Positions 14,352-20,711 of a stretch of DNA of 20,864 bases are shown here, one piece after another. The notes beneath the pieces are model-generated. The model ran no database searches. It saw only the letters and a list, made by a program, of their open reading frames with translations, and was not told the origin of the DNA. The stretch is from Ruminimicrobiellum sp045223915 (GTDB lineage Bacteria; Elusimicrobiota; Endomicrobiia; Endomicrobiales; Endomicrobiaceae), in assembly GCA_045223915.1 (NCBI GenBank), contig JBGUZU010000012.1, positions 1 to 20,864 of the forward strand, written 5' to 3'. Both the position numbers and the translations under genes were made by a program. Each line of letters opens with the position of its first letter. Position 1 is the first letter of the stretch.

Positions 14352-14406
14352 CATACCTCTATACATCCAAACCTCTATCCCTCAAAAAATCACTTTGTGA
14401 TTTTTT
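14352..14406 (-). repeat. Octamer array plus hairpin at the DUF4186 3' end
   Basis: Four octamers (plus strand CATACCTC, TATACATC, CAAACCTC, TATCCCTC; 14352-14383) abut a perfect 10-bp hairpin at 14384-14406 (AAAAAATCAC, TTT, GTGATTTTTT). In the gene direction the hairpin is followed by GAGG, as at lipA. The hairpin and nearly all the array are inside the reading frame, and the TAG is at 14359-14361. Confidence 0.9.
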
Positions 14407-14730
14407 AATCCATTTCATTATCAATTCAACAATATAATCTTGTTGCTGTTGTGTTAATTGTGTTCCCATAGGAAATTTGTGCCACTTATTTATACATTTC
14501 CTGCAACATGTTGCTGTTGCATGTTGTGCAATAAATACGGGATGTCCTCTCATGGGAGTTTGTTTACCGTCATTGGCAACATAGGCGGGGGCAACTCTTT
14601 TAGAAATAAAATCTTGAGCATGTTTTTTTATTGTTTCAAGTCCTTTTTGATTTATGTAGTCTATGTCTTTCTGTTTTAACTTGAAACTGCTTCTAAATTT
14701 AGATTTTGCTAACCTATCTAAAATTTCCAT
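14359..14730 (-). CDS. DUF4186 family protein with repeat-derived C-terminus
   Basis: The body matches DUF4186: LAKSKFRSSFKLKQKDIDYI near the N-terminus, the central GKQTPMRGHPVFIAQHATA and TCCRKCINKWHKFPMG with paired cysteines and histidines that could bind metal, and YIVELIMKWI. The family's function is unknown. Normal members end soon after that last helix. Here residues from about 109 on (SQSDFLRDRGLDV) are encoded by a hairpin and octamer array of the kind seen after lipA. The ancestral end was therefore probably overwritten or extended. The ATG at 14728-14730 follows ATAGAGGC, an octamer-like stretch that doubles as a poor ribosome site. It lies about 90 bases upstream of nfo. Confidence 0.84.
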   Translation of the reverse strand: MEILDRLAKSKFRSSFKLKQKDIDYINQKGLETIKKHAQDFISKRVAPAYVANDGKQTPMRGHPVFIAQHATATCCRKCINKWHKFPMGTQLTQQQQDYIVELIMKWIKKSQSDFLRDRGLDV

Positions 14731-14770
14731 GCCTCTATTGCCTCAGTCGTTTGCTGTTTGTCGTTAAGCT

Positions 14771-14819
14771 ATAAACCACAAACCATAAACTATAAACTAA
14801 AAATTGCGGAGCAATTTTT
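14771..14819. repeat. Heptamer array plus A/T hairpin
   Basis: Four 7-base units (ATAAACC, ACAAACC, ATAAACT, ATAAACT) run 14771-14798 and join a perfect 9-bp hairpin at 14799-14819 (AAAAATTGC, GGA, GCAATTTTT). The T-run and position just past the AlkD-like stop (14841) would let it act as a terminator on that strand. This is the heptamer version of the array-hairpin unit. Confidence 0.86.
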
Positions 14820-14840
14820 TAATAAGCTGTAAACTCTAAT

Positions 14841-15527
14841 CTATCTTTTCATCTCTTTTATGGCTTTTTTCGTCTCTTTGGAAACGCGGAGCGATTCACA
14901 TATTTTCTGTAATGATTTATTATATGTCCAATCATCAAGATTATTCTTTTTTAAATACTTCATTGTTTTATCTTGAAACTTTACAAATGCTACAGATATC
15001 GTCCAGGCAACAGCCATTTTAACATAATAACCGTCATGTTTAATGTTATCTAATATGTTTAAAACATCATCTATATATTTGTCGTCTATAAAATAGTCCA
15101 ACATCATAACTGTTGCAAACCTGAGTTCAAACTCTTTTTTTGATTTCAAATATTTCTGTATAAAGTTCCAAACAGTTTCTTTGTTCTTGTTTACAACCTT
15201 TAATCCCGCACAACAAATGTCGCATACCGCCCAATTATCTATTTTAGGAACAAAGTTTTTTAGCATTGTTAATATTTCTTTTATGTCACAATTCTTTATT
15301 AACCCTATAAGCATACCCTGCAACATAACTTCTTCATAATAAACAGTTTTATTAAAAGAAATGTATTCCCTGAAATTTTCTTGTTTAGAAAGTTTTTTTG
15401 CATAGTTTCTCAGTACGGGGATTCTTACTCCGATAATGTTGTCCGTTCCGGGACATAACGAGGAGTGAAACTCTTTATATTTTTTATCTTGTAAATCTAA
15501 TAAATCTTGTCTTATTTTTTTATACAT
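14841..15527 (-). CDS. AlkD-like DNA alkylation repair protein
   Basis: AlkD-type glycosylases are built from HEAT-like helical repeats and remove N3- and N7-alkylated purines from DNA. Family features present are the N-terminal FHSSLCPGTDNIIGVRIPVLR, KIDNWAVCD in the middle, WNFIQKYLKS and FELRFATVMMLDYF, and DGYYVKMAVAWTISV towards the end, which carry the aromatic and acidic cleft residues. I use the ATG at 15525-15527 (228 residues); a GTG start at 15567-15569 would add 14 residues that overlap the divergent promoter region. Neither has a clear ribosome site, and a TATAAT on this strand at 15537-15542 suggests a leaderless or very short-leader transcript from the ATG. It diverges from the methyltransferase gene. 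Confidence 0.9.
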   Translation of the reverse strand: MYKKIRQDLLDLQDKKYKEFHSSLCPGTDNIIGVRIPVLRNYAKKLSKQENFREYISFNKTVYYEEVMLQGMLIGLIKNCDIKEILTMLKNFVPKIDNWAVCDICCAGLKVVNKNKETVWNFIQKYLKSKKEFELRFATVMMLDYFIDDKYIDDVLNILDNIKHDGYYVKMAVAWTISVAFVKFQDKTMKYLKKNNLDDWTYNKSLQKICESLRVSKETKKAIKEMKR

Positions 15528-15536
15528 AACAAATTT

Positions 15537-15559
15537 ATTATACAAAAAATTGATATAAT
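15537..15559. promoter_or_regulatory. Overlapping divergent -10 boxes
   Basis: A TATAAT on the minus strand (15537-15542) faces the AlkD-like gene, and one on the plus strand (15554-15559) faces the methyltransferase gene. They are 11 bases apart, so the two polymerases would occlude each other. No good -35 box is seen for either. The 61-base gap between the two ATG codons leaves little other room for promoters. Confidence 0.4.
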
Positions 15560-15588
15560 ACTTTATCACCTTATTTGGAGTAACAACA

Positions 15589-16209
15589 ATGTTTAAAAAA
15601 CTTTTTTACAGTAATACAAGAAAACCTAAAGGCTTTTTAGGTAACATTATGATAAACAAAATGAATATCGGACATGCAAAGCTTTCCGATTGGGGGCTTT
15701 CTCATTTAAAAAATGTTAGTCCGGTATCAATTGCGGACTTGGGCTGCGGCGGAGGAATAAATGTTGCAAAACTCATAAAGTTGTTTCCTGGTGCTAAAGT
15801 AACAGGGTTCGATTATTCTTCCGTTTCCGTAAAAAAATCCAAAGAAGAAAATAAAGATGCCGTACAGGCAGGTATTTGTAATATAGTGCAGGGTGATGTT
15901 TCCAATATGCCTTTTGAAAATGAACAGTTTGATCTTCTTACCGCATTTGAAACCATATATTTTTGGCCGGGACCTTTAACAAGTTTTAAAGAAGTTTTCA
16001 GAGTATTAAAAACCGGCGGAACTTTTATGATAGTTAACGAGTTTGACGGAATAAGTGAACGGGAAAAAAAGTATGAAAAAATTATAGACGGGTTAAAACT
16101 GTATTCCAACCAAGAATTAATGAATTATTTAAAACAAGTCGGATTTCAATGTGTTATGCTATTTCATGATATAGACAGACATTGGATTACCATAGTCGCG
16201 AAGAAATAA
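15589..16209 (+). CDS. Class I SAM-dependent methyltransferase
   Basis: The 206-residue protein has the Rossmann SAM-binding motif I (ADLGCGGG, about 48-55), an acidic end of strand 2 (TGFDYS), a QGDVSNMPFENEQFD segment (motifs II/III) and FKEVFRVLKTGGTFMIVNE (motif IV region). This arrangement is of the Methyltransf_11 type, which acts on small molecules, lipids or quinones. Substrate specificity cannot be deduced. GGAG lies eight bases before the ATG. The gene diverges from the AlkD-like gene and converges on the GT8 gene, with five bases between their stops. It appears to be transcribed alone. Confidence 0.88.
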   Translation: MFKKLFYSNTRKPKGFLGNIMINKMNIGHAKLSDWGLSHLKNVSPVSIADLGCGGGINVAKLIKLFPGAKVTGFDYSSVSVKKSKEENKDAVQAGICNIVQGDVSNMPFENEQFDLLTAFETIYFWPGPLTSFKEVFRVLKTGGTFMIVNEFDGISEREKKYEKIIDGLKLYSNQELMNYLKQVGFQCVMLFHDIDRHWITIVAKK

Positions 16210-16214
16210 CAAAT

Positions 16215-17234
16215 TTATTTTTTGTTGTACCATAATGAAAGAGTCTTTTGTTTAGATTTTCTGTAAAAGTTAACTATTTTAGGACTTATTCTAAAGAAAT
16301 ATCCGAACAATTTCACTCTATAACATTTTTTACCAAGAACTATTTTTATAAATTTTTTCTTTAGATATTTGCTCTTAAGTTTTAAATATACTTTTTCTTC
16401 TTTTTCGTTATAAAAAGGAGTTAATTTAAAATATTTCCAATATAATTCAAAACCTTCATTTTTTTTATAACAATTCCAAGGTTTATTTAATCCGGCAAAA
16501 TGAATGATACTTGTCACATTGCTTGTATTAAAAATACTATAAACAACATTATACTTTCTATCCAAAAATTTAACTTTACCATGAAGTATTGAATTTAAAA
16601 CACACTGGTCACAAAACACAAAAGGATGTCTTTTAGACAAGAAATCAAGAAACTTTTCTTGAACATTATTTTTTCTCATTTTATCTAAATTTAATAACAT
16701 TACTCCGGAATTAAAGTAAGACCTGTCAGTTATATTAAGCTTATTTACCAAATAGTCTTCCATTTCTATTTTTTTATTTTTTAATTCTAAAACAGACTTA
16801 AAAAAACTTTTCTGTTCATGAACTGCAGCTGCATAAAAATCTTTAATATCTGTATTATACAATTCAGTTAAATCGTCACATACAACAAGATCAGAATCCA
16901 AATATAAAACTTTATCGTATTCATGAAAAACAGTTGGTATAAATAATCTATAATATACTTCGGGACTTGTATAACCGGAATTGCCTCCCGGCAAAAATTT
17001 ATCAAGGTTTTTGTTTGATATAAATTGTTTCATATCAACAAATTTCACTTCCAAGATATTATCCATATCTTTTACCATATTTTTTATAATATCTTGATGT
17101 GCTTGTGTAACAGTTGAATGGATAATATTTATTCTTATCGAAGCATCTTTTTTTGAGTTTTTATGTATAGACATTATTAGTGCCGAAGCCTGTCTTACAT
17201 ATTGATTATTAATTGCTAAAATTATATTCATCAT
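16215..17234 (-). CDS. Glycosyltransferase family 8 protein
   Basis: GT8 enzymes use UDP-glucose or UDP-galactose and retain the anomeric configuration; bacterial ones often build LPS core (RfaI/RfaJ-like). The N-terminus MMNIILAINNQYVRQASALI is typical, the DxD metal site is YLDSDLVV near residues 111-118, and HFAGLNKPWN near 245 is the conserved HFxGxxKPW motif that contacts the donor. The C-terminal 70 residues are Lys- and aromatic-rich and may associate with the membrane. The gene opens with two ATG codons and has no strong ribosome site; a TATAAT lies on the minus strand at 17244-17249. Its base composition looks more A/T-biased than the flanking metabolic genes, by eye, as in the other glycosyltransferase of this window. 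No other sugar gene is adjacent. Confidence 0.9.
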   Translation of the reverse strand: MMNIILAINNQYVRQASALIMSIHKNSKKDASIRINIIHSTVTQAHQDIIKNMVKDMDNILEVKFVDMKQFISNKNLDKFLPGGNSGYTSPEVYYRLFIPTVFHEYDKVLYLDSDLVVCDDLTELYNTDIKDFYAAAVHEQKSFFKSVLELKNKKIEMEDYLVNKLNITDRSYFNSGVMLLNLDKMRKNNVQEKFLDFLSKRHPFVFCDQCVLNSILHGKVKFLDRKYNVVYSIFNTSNVTSIIHFAGLNKPWNCYKKNEGFELYWKYFKLTPFYNEKEEKVYLKLKSKYLKKKFIKIVLGKKCYRVKLFGYFFRISPKIVNFYRKSKQKTLSLWYNKK

Positions 17235-17277
17235 ATGTTTACAATTATATCATAAATTTTATACTAATCTTAACTAT

Positions 17278-17307
17278 TTGTATAAAAAAACATTTCTTTT
17301 ATATAAT
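17278..17307 (+). promoter_or_regulatory. Probable promoter of the imm-like/MFS operon
   Basis: TTGTAT at 17278-17283 and TATAAT at 17302-17307 are separated by 18 bases. A ribosome site (AAGG, 17322-17325) and ATG at 17336 follow. There is no terminator-like structure between the next three genes, so this promoter may serve all of them. Confidence 0.5.
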
Positions 17308-17335
17308 AGTGAAAAATAAACAAGGATAAAAGCCA

Positions 17336-17542
17336 ATGGATGAAACACAAATAGCAATTATTGCTGTAATAGTTATAGTTTTTATTGTAACATTAATCCA
17401 TTTCATTCCTGCAATAATCGCTTTTAAAAGAGGTGCTGCAAGCAGATGGATAATTTTTCTTGTAAACTTATTCTTCGGCTGGACAATTATTGTATGGCTT
17501 GTTACATTAATTTGGGCTTGTGAAGGTAGAACTAAAAAATAA
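17336..17542 (+). CDS. Superinfection-immunity family small membrane protein, copy 1
   Basis: This 68-residue protein fits the Imm_superinfect family (named after phage T4 Imm): a first helix ending HFIPAIIAFKRG, a short polar link with SRW, and a second helix with NLFFGWTIIVWLVTLIWA. T4 Imm blocks DNA injection by a second phage, but most bacterial relatives are chromosomal and of unproven function. Both helices are clear and the protein is almost wholly membrane-embedded, ending in RTKK. It is the first gene of a three-gene run with a paralogue 29 bases downstream and an MFS carrier. Family assignment rests on the AFKRG...RW...NLF.GWT...W pattern. Confidence 0.78.
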   Translation: MDETQIAIIAVIVIVFIVTLIHFIPAIIAFKRGAASRWIIFLVNLFFGWTIIVWLVTLIWACEGRTKK

Positions 17543-17571
17543 TTTTAAATAAAAACAAAGGAGACTAACAA

Positions 17572-17826
17572 ATGACTGATCCACAATTTCTAACTACTAT
17601 GAGAATTACAACCATTGCCGCACTTTTATTATTTTTTATTCCTACAATAATAGCTTTTGTCAGAAAAGCTAAAAGCAGATGGTTAATATTTCTTTTAAGT
17701 TTCCTGCTTATTTTGCCGTTTTCTGCTGTTTGGTCAATTTTTTGGCTTAACTTTGTACTTCATATTGCAAGATATGTTTTTTGGGTTGTAGCTTTAATTT
17801 GGTCTCTTGCAGGTAAAAAGAAATAA
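17572..17826 (+). CDS. Superinfection-immunity-like small membrane protein, diverged copy 2
   Basis: This 84-residue protein is a paralogue of the preceding one: FFIPTIIAFVRKAKSRWLIFLL parallels FIPAIIAFKRGAASRWIIFLV (each given in full only in part), and the end VVALIWSLAGKKK parallels TLIWACEGRTKK. Between these conserved ends it has about 15 extra residues (LPFSAVWSIFWLNFVLH) replacing the NLFFGWT segment, so the second membrane span is rebuilt and probably longer or doubled. AAAGGAG lies about eight bases before the ATG. No terminator separates it from copy 1 or from the MFS gene 32 bases on. The most economical view is tandem duplication and divergence. Confidence 0.72.
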   Translation: MTDPQFLTTMRITTIAALLLFFIPTIIAFVRKAKSRWLIFLLSFLLILPFSAVWSIFWLNFVLHIARYVFWVVALIWSLAGKKK

Positions 17827-17858
17827 AAAACAACAAATCTAAATACAGGAAGGGGAAA

Positions 17859-19052
17859 ATGAGTAATTCAAAAAGGTATTTGTATTTAATCGTCGGAACA
17901 ATCGCACTTTTATTTGCCGGAACGGTTTATGCTTGGTCTATATTAAAAGTTCCTTTGGCACAAAATTTCGGGTGGACGGTTCCGCAACTTACGGTAAACT
18001 TTACACTTACAATGAGTTTTTTCTGCTTGGGCGGAATTTTGGGCAGCTTGCTTAACAAAAAAATAGGGTTAAGAAACACATTAATAATTTCCGCAATCCT
18101 TTCCGGAGCGGGATTTATTTTTACATCGTTCCTTTCAGGCAGCAGTATATCTATGTTGTATGTTTGGTACGGAATAATTTGCGGTCTTGGTATCGGTATT
18201 GCATACAACAACATAATATCGACGGTAAATCAGTGGTTCTTGGATAAAAAAGGATTTTCTTCCGGCGTACTTCTTATGGGTTACGGAGCATCTTCTTTAA
18301 TTATCGGTTCTATTGCAGCTAAAACAATAGCAAATGCAAATTTCGGTTGGAGAAACACTTACTTATCTATCGGTATTTGTTTATTTATAGTATTGTTTGC
18401 TTGTGCATTAATACTAAAAACAAGAGTATTCGATAACACAAACAAAACAGCAGATACAGCCGCTTTACAGGTTAAAGATTATACTTTGGCAGAAATGCTT
18501 AAAAGTATTTCGTTCTGGAAAGCTTTGCTTGTAATAACTTTTTTGGCAGCTTGCGGAAATACTGTAATTTCCATTGCAAAAGACATTTCACTTGCAAGCG
18601 GACTGGCAGAAACTTTAGCTGTAACTATGGTCGGAGTATTATCTGTTTGTAACGGGTTGGGAAGAATTATTTGCGGCTTAATATTCGATAAGTTCGGTTG
18701 CAAAAAAACAATGATATATGCAGATGTGTTAACCATAATTGCAGGAATAGTTATATTGGTTGCCGTAATGAATTCTTCCGTTATTTTATGTATTGCAGGT
18801 CTTTGTATAGTAGGTTTATCTTTCGGTTGTTGCCCGACAATATCCGCGGCATTTATTGCGGACTTTTTCGGCAAGAAGAATTATAACTTAAATTATTCCG
18901 TATTTAATTTGAATTTGTTAATAGCTTCACTTATAGCATCTCTTGAAAGTTATCTTTTGGCAGTTTCCGGCGGATACACGGTTCCGTTTTTGGTTTTAAT
19001 TTCGTTGGCAGTAGTTGCCCTTGGAATAACATTAAGCATCCAAAAATCGTAA
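17859..19052 (+). CDS. MFS transporter, oxalate/formate antiporter (OFA) family
   Basis: The 397-residue protein has twelve predicted helices and the OFA-family start: FAGTVYAWSILKVPL in helix 1 and FTLTMSFFCLGGILGS in helix 2, followed by GLGIGIAYNN and WFLDKKGFSSGVLLMGYG. Known members exchange oxalate for formate or carry other monocarboxylates; the substrate here is unknown. A second-half motif, GRIICGLIFDKFG, is the usual loop 8-9 signature. AGGAAGGGG ends four bases before the ATG. It is the third gene behind the two small immunity-like proteins. The stop codon TAA lies in the loop of a hairpin of the repeat type (19042-19061), and the final codons AAA-TCG are part of its stem. Confidence 0.9.
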   Translation: MSNSKRYLYLIVGTIALLFAGTVYAWSILKVPLAQNFGWTVPQLTVNFTLTMSFFCLGGILGSLLNKKIGLRNTLIISAILSGAGFIFTSFLSGSSISMLYVWYGIICGLGIGIAYNNIISTVNQWFLDKKGFSSGVLLMGYGASSLIIGSIAAKTIANANFGWRNTYLSIGICLFIVLFACALILKTRVFDNTNKTADTAALQVKDYTLAEMLKSISFWKALLVITFLAACGNTVISIAKDISLASGLAETLAVTMVGVLSVCNGLGRIICGLIFDKFGCKKTMIYADVLTIIAGIVILVAVMNSSVILCIAGLCIVGLSFGCCPTISAAFIADFFGKKNYNLNYSVFNLNLLIASLIASLESYLLAVSGGYTVPFLVLISLAVVALGITLSIQKS

Positions 19053-19086
19053 ACGATTTTTTGAAGCATAGATGCATGGATGCATG
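19042..19086 (+). repeat. Hairpin plus three octamers at the MFS 3' end
   Basis: AAAAATCG, loop TAAA and CGATTTTT form an 8-bp stem at 19042-19061. GAAG, rather than GAGG, then begins three octamers (GAAGCATA, GATGCATG, GATGCATG; 19063-19086). The hairpin contains the MFS stop codon. Confidence 0.85.
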
Positions 19087-19105
19087 GAAACGACAATAAG
19101 CCGAG

Positions 19106-19126
19106 ATTCCGCATCAAGTGCGGAAT
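19106..19126. repeat. Short palindrome of the TGTCATTCC...GGAATCT type
   Basis: ATTCCGCA and TGCGGAAT pair perfectly around TCAAG, flanked by GAG on the left and GACA on the right. Read on the minus strand it has the same TGTCATTCCG...CGGAATCT frame as the palindrome at 12498-12519, with different inner stem bases. Confidence 0.8.
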
Positions 19127-19152
19127 GACAATAATAATATAAATTTATAATA

Positions 19153-19187
19153 AAAAAACGATGGATAATTTTTATCCATCGTTTTTT
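19153..19187. terminator. Strong bidirectional terminator between MFS gene and hydG
   Basis: AAAAAACGATGGATAA and its complement form a perfect 16-bp stem with a TTT loop, and the stem's outer A and T runs give a U-tract in both directions. It lies between two converging genes. This is the clearest intrinsic terminator in the window and unlike the repeat-type hairpins. Confidence 0.9.
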
Positions 19188-19206
19188 ACATATTTGCATC
19201 AAATCT

Positions 19207-19238
19207 CTTCCAATCTTCCAATCTTCTAATCTTCTAAA
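19207..19238. repeat. Octamer array of the CTTCYAAT type
   Basis: Four phased octamers: CTTCCAAT twice, CTTCTAAT, CTTCTAAA. The last unit contains the hydG stop codon (TAG, 19234-19236). It is a third sequence class of array with the same unit length and the same count of four. Confidence 0.85.
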
Positions 19239-20685
19239 ATCTCACGTCTCTCTTTCCGTTCTCAATTTGTTTAATTCCGTCGAGAATTTTATTGTAATAT
19301 TCGGTTCCTTCAAGTTGTTTAAGATATTTATCTATAACTTTGTTACCTATTTCCGCCGTTTCTTTTGAAGCATAATCTACAATATATTCTTTAAATGTAA
19401 GAATTGCATTCGGCATACAGAAATTATGTATAAATTGTGTTTTGGCATATTTCATAAATTCTTCACCGGTTCTGCCTGCTCTGTAACATGCGGTGCAGAA
19501 AGAGGGGATTTCACCGATTTCGCAAATGGATTTTAAACAAGCATCCAACGATATTTCATCGTTTATGGTAAACTGTTCGGCATCGCTAAGTTCGTTTGCT
19601 TTTTTCGATCTTGTATAAGCGCCGACACCTATTCTTGTACCTGCATCCATTTGAGATACACCGAGCTTTATAACCTGGTCTCTTATTTTTTTAGGTTCTC
19701 TTGCGGTACATATCATTCCTGTATAAGGAACGGAAAGTCTTATAATTGCTACCAACTTTTTAAAATCTTCGTCGCTGACTTTATATTTTAAGTGTTGGCT
19801 CAACGGAGTGGAGTTTGCAAGTGTTACTCTCGGGAACGATATTGTGTGAGGGCCTACACCGTTAAATGTTTTTTCCAAATGTATCGTGTGATACAAAAGG
19901 CCCATAACTTCAAATCTCCAATCGTATAAACCGAACAATACACCAAGTCCCATATCATCGCAACCTGCCCGGTATGCTCTGTCCATACAATAAAGTCTCC
20001 ATCTGTAATGACCTTTTATTGTATCCTGCGGGTGCATATATTTATAAGTTTCGTGATGGTAAGTTTCCTGAAACACCTGTATTGTTCCGATACCTTCTTT
20101 TTTTAACTTCTTATATTCTTCTACGGATAACGGAGCGGCATTAATATTTGCTCTTCTTATTGCACCTTTATCGGTTTTTGTTGCATATACCGTTCTTATT
20201 GTATCCACCATATAATCGACGGTAGTGTTGGCCGATTCTCCGTAAACCAAAACGGTTCTTTTTTGACCTTCGTTTATCATAACTTTAACTTCTTCGGCAA
20301 CTTCTTCCTGAGTTAAAGTTTTTCTTTTCATTACACCGTTATCGCATCTGAATCCGCAATATCTGCATTTATTTTCACATTCATCACTGCAATATAACGG
20401 AGCAAACAAAACAAGTCTGTCTGCATAAACTTCGTGTTTCAATTTGTTTGCCAACCGATACATTTCTTCTATAGTTTCAGGATCTTTGTTCTGTATCAAT
20501 ATGGCAGTTTCTTCCGGTTCCAAACGAATACAGTTGTCTGCCTTTTGTAACACTTTCCTGACTTGTTCTTTTGTAGGATTTTCTGCCGCATTTAATTGTT
20601 CCCATATTAAATCATCGTCGATGAAATCCTTTTCCATTTTATCGTATTGTTCTAATTCTTTTTTGTATTTTTCTAAAGAACTCAT
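19234..20685 (-). CDS. hydG: [FeFe]-hydrogenase maturase HydG (tyrosine lyase)
   Basis: HydG is a radical SAM enzyme that splits tyrosine into p-cresol and dehydroglycine and turns the latter into the CO and cyanide ligands of the hydrogenase H-cluster. The SAM-cluster motif is C103-ENK-C107-RY-C110. The C-terminal site that separates HydG from ThiH, C397-x2-C400-x22-C423 (FCTAC ... HNFC), is exact. The TIM-barrel segments VLVYGES, INAAPLSVEEYK and IQVFQETYH are typical. I use the ATG at 20683-20685 (483 residues) because GGAG precedes it by seven bases; the ATG four codons earlier has no ribosome site. HydE, HydF and the hydrogenase are not in the window. A dispersed stem-loop element begins 27 bases upstream of the start. 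The terminator at 19153-19187 closes the gene. Confidence 0.96.
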   Translation of the reverse strand: MSSLEKYKKELEQYDKMEKDFIDDDLIWEQLNAAENPTKEQVRKVLQKADNCIRLEPEETAILIQNKDPETIEEMYRLANKLKHEVYADRLVLFAPLYCSDECENKCRYCGFRCDNGVMKRKTLTQEEVAEEVKVMINEGQKRTVLVYGESANTTVDYMVDTIRTVYATKTDKGAIRRANINAAPLSVEEYKKLKKEGIGTIQVFQETYHHETYKYMHPQDTIKGHYRWRLYCMDRAYRAGCDDMGLGVLFGLYDWRFEVMGLLYHTIHLEKTFNGVGPHTISFPRVTLANSTPLSQHLKYKVSDEDFKKLVAIIRLSVPYTGMICTAREPKKIRDQVIKLGVSQMDAGTRIGVGAYTRSKKANELSDAEQFTINDEISLDACLKSICEIGEIPSFCTACYRAGRTGEEFMKYAKTQFIHNFCMPNAILTFKEYIVDYASKETAEIGNKVIDKYLKQLEGTEYYNKILDGIKQIENGKRDVRF

Positions 20686-20711
20686 TTTAATCTCCATAAA
20701 AATTTATATTT

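Noticed and set aside
15800..15830. A possible tRNA T-loop (GGGTTCGATT)
   Set aside because: It lies inside the methyltransferase coding sequence (TGFDYS motif), and no acceptor stem or anticodon arm surrounds it.
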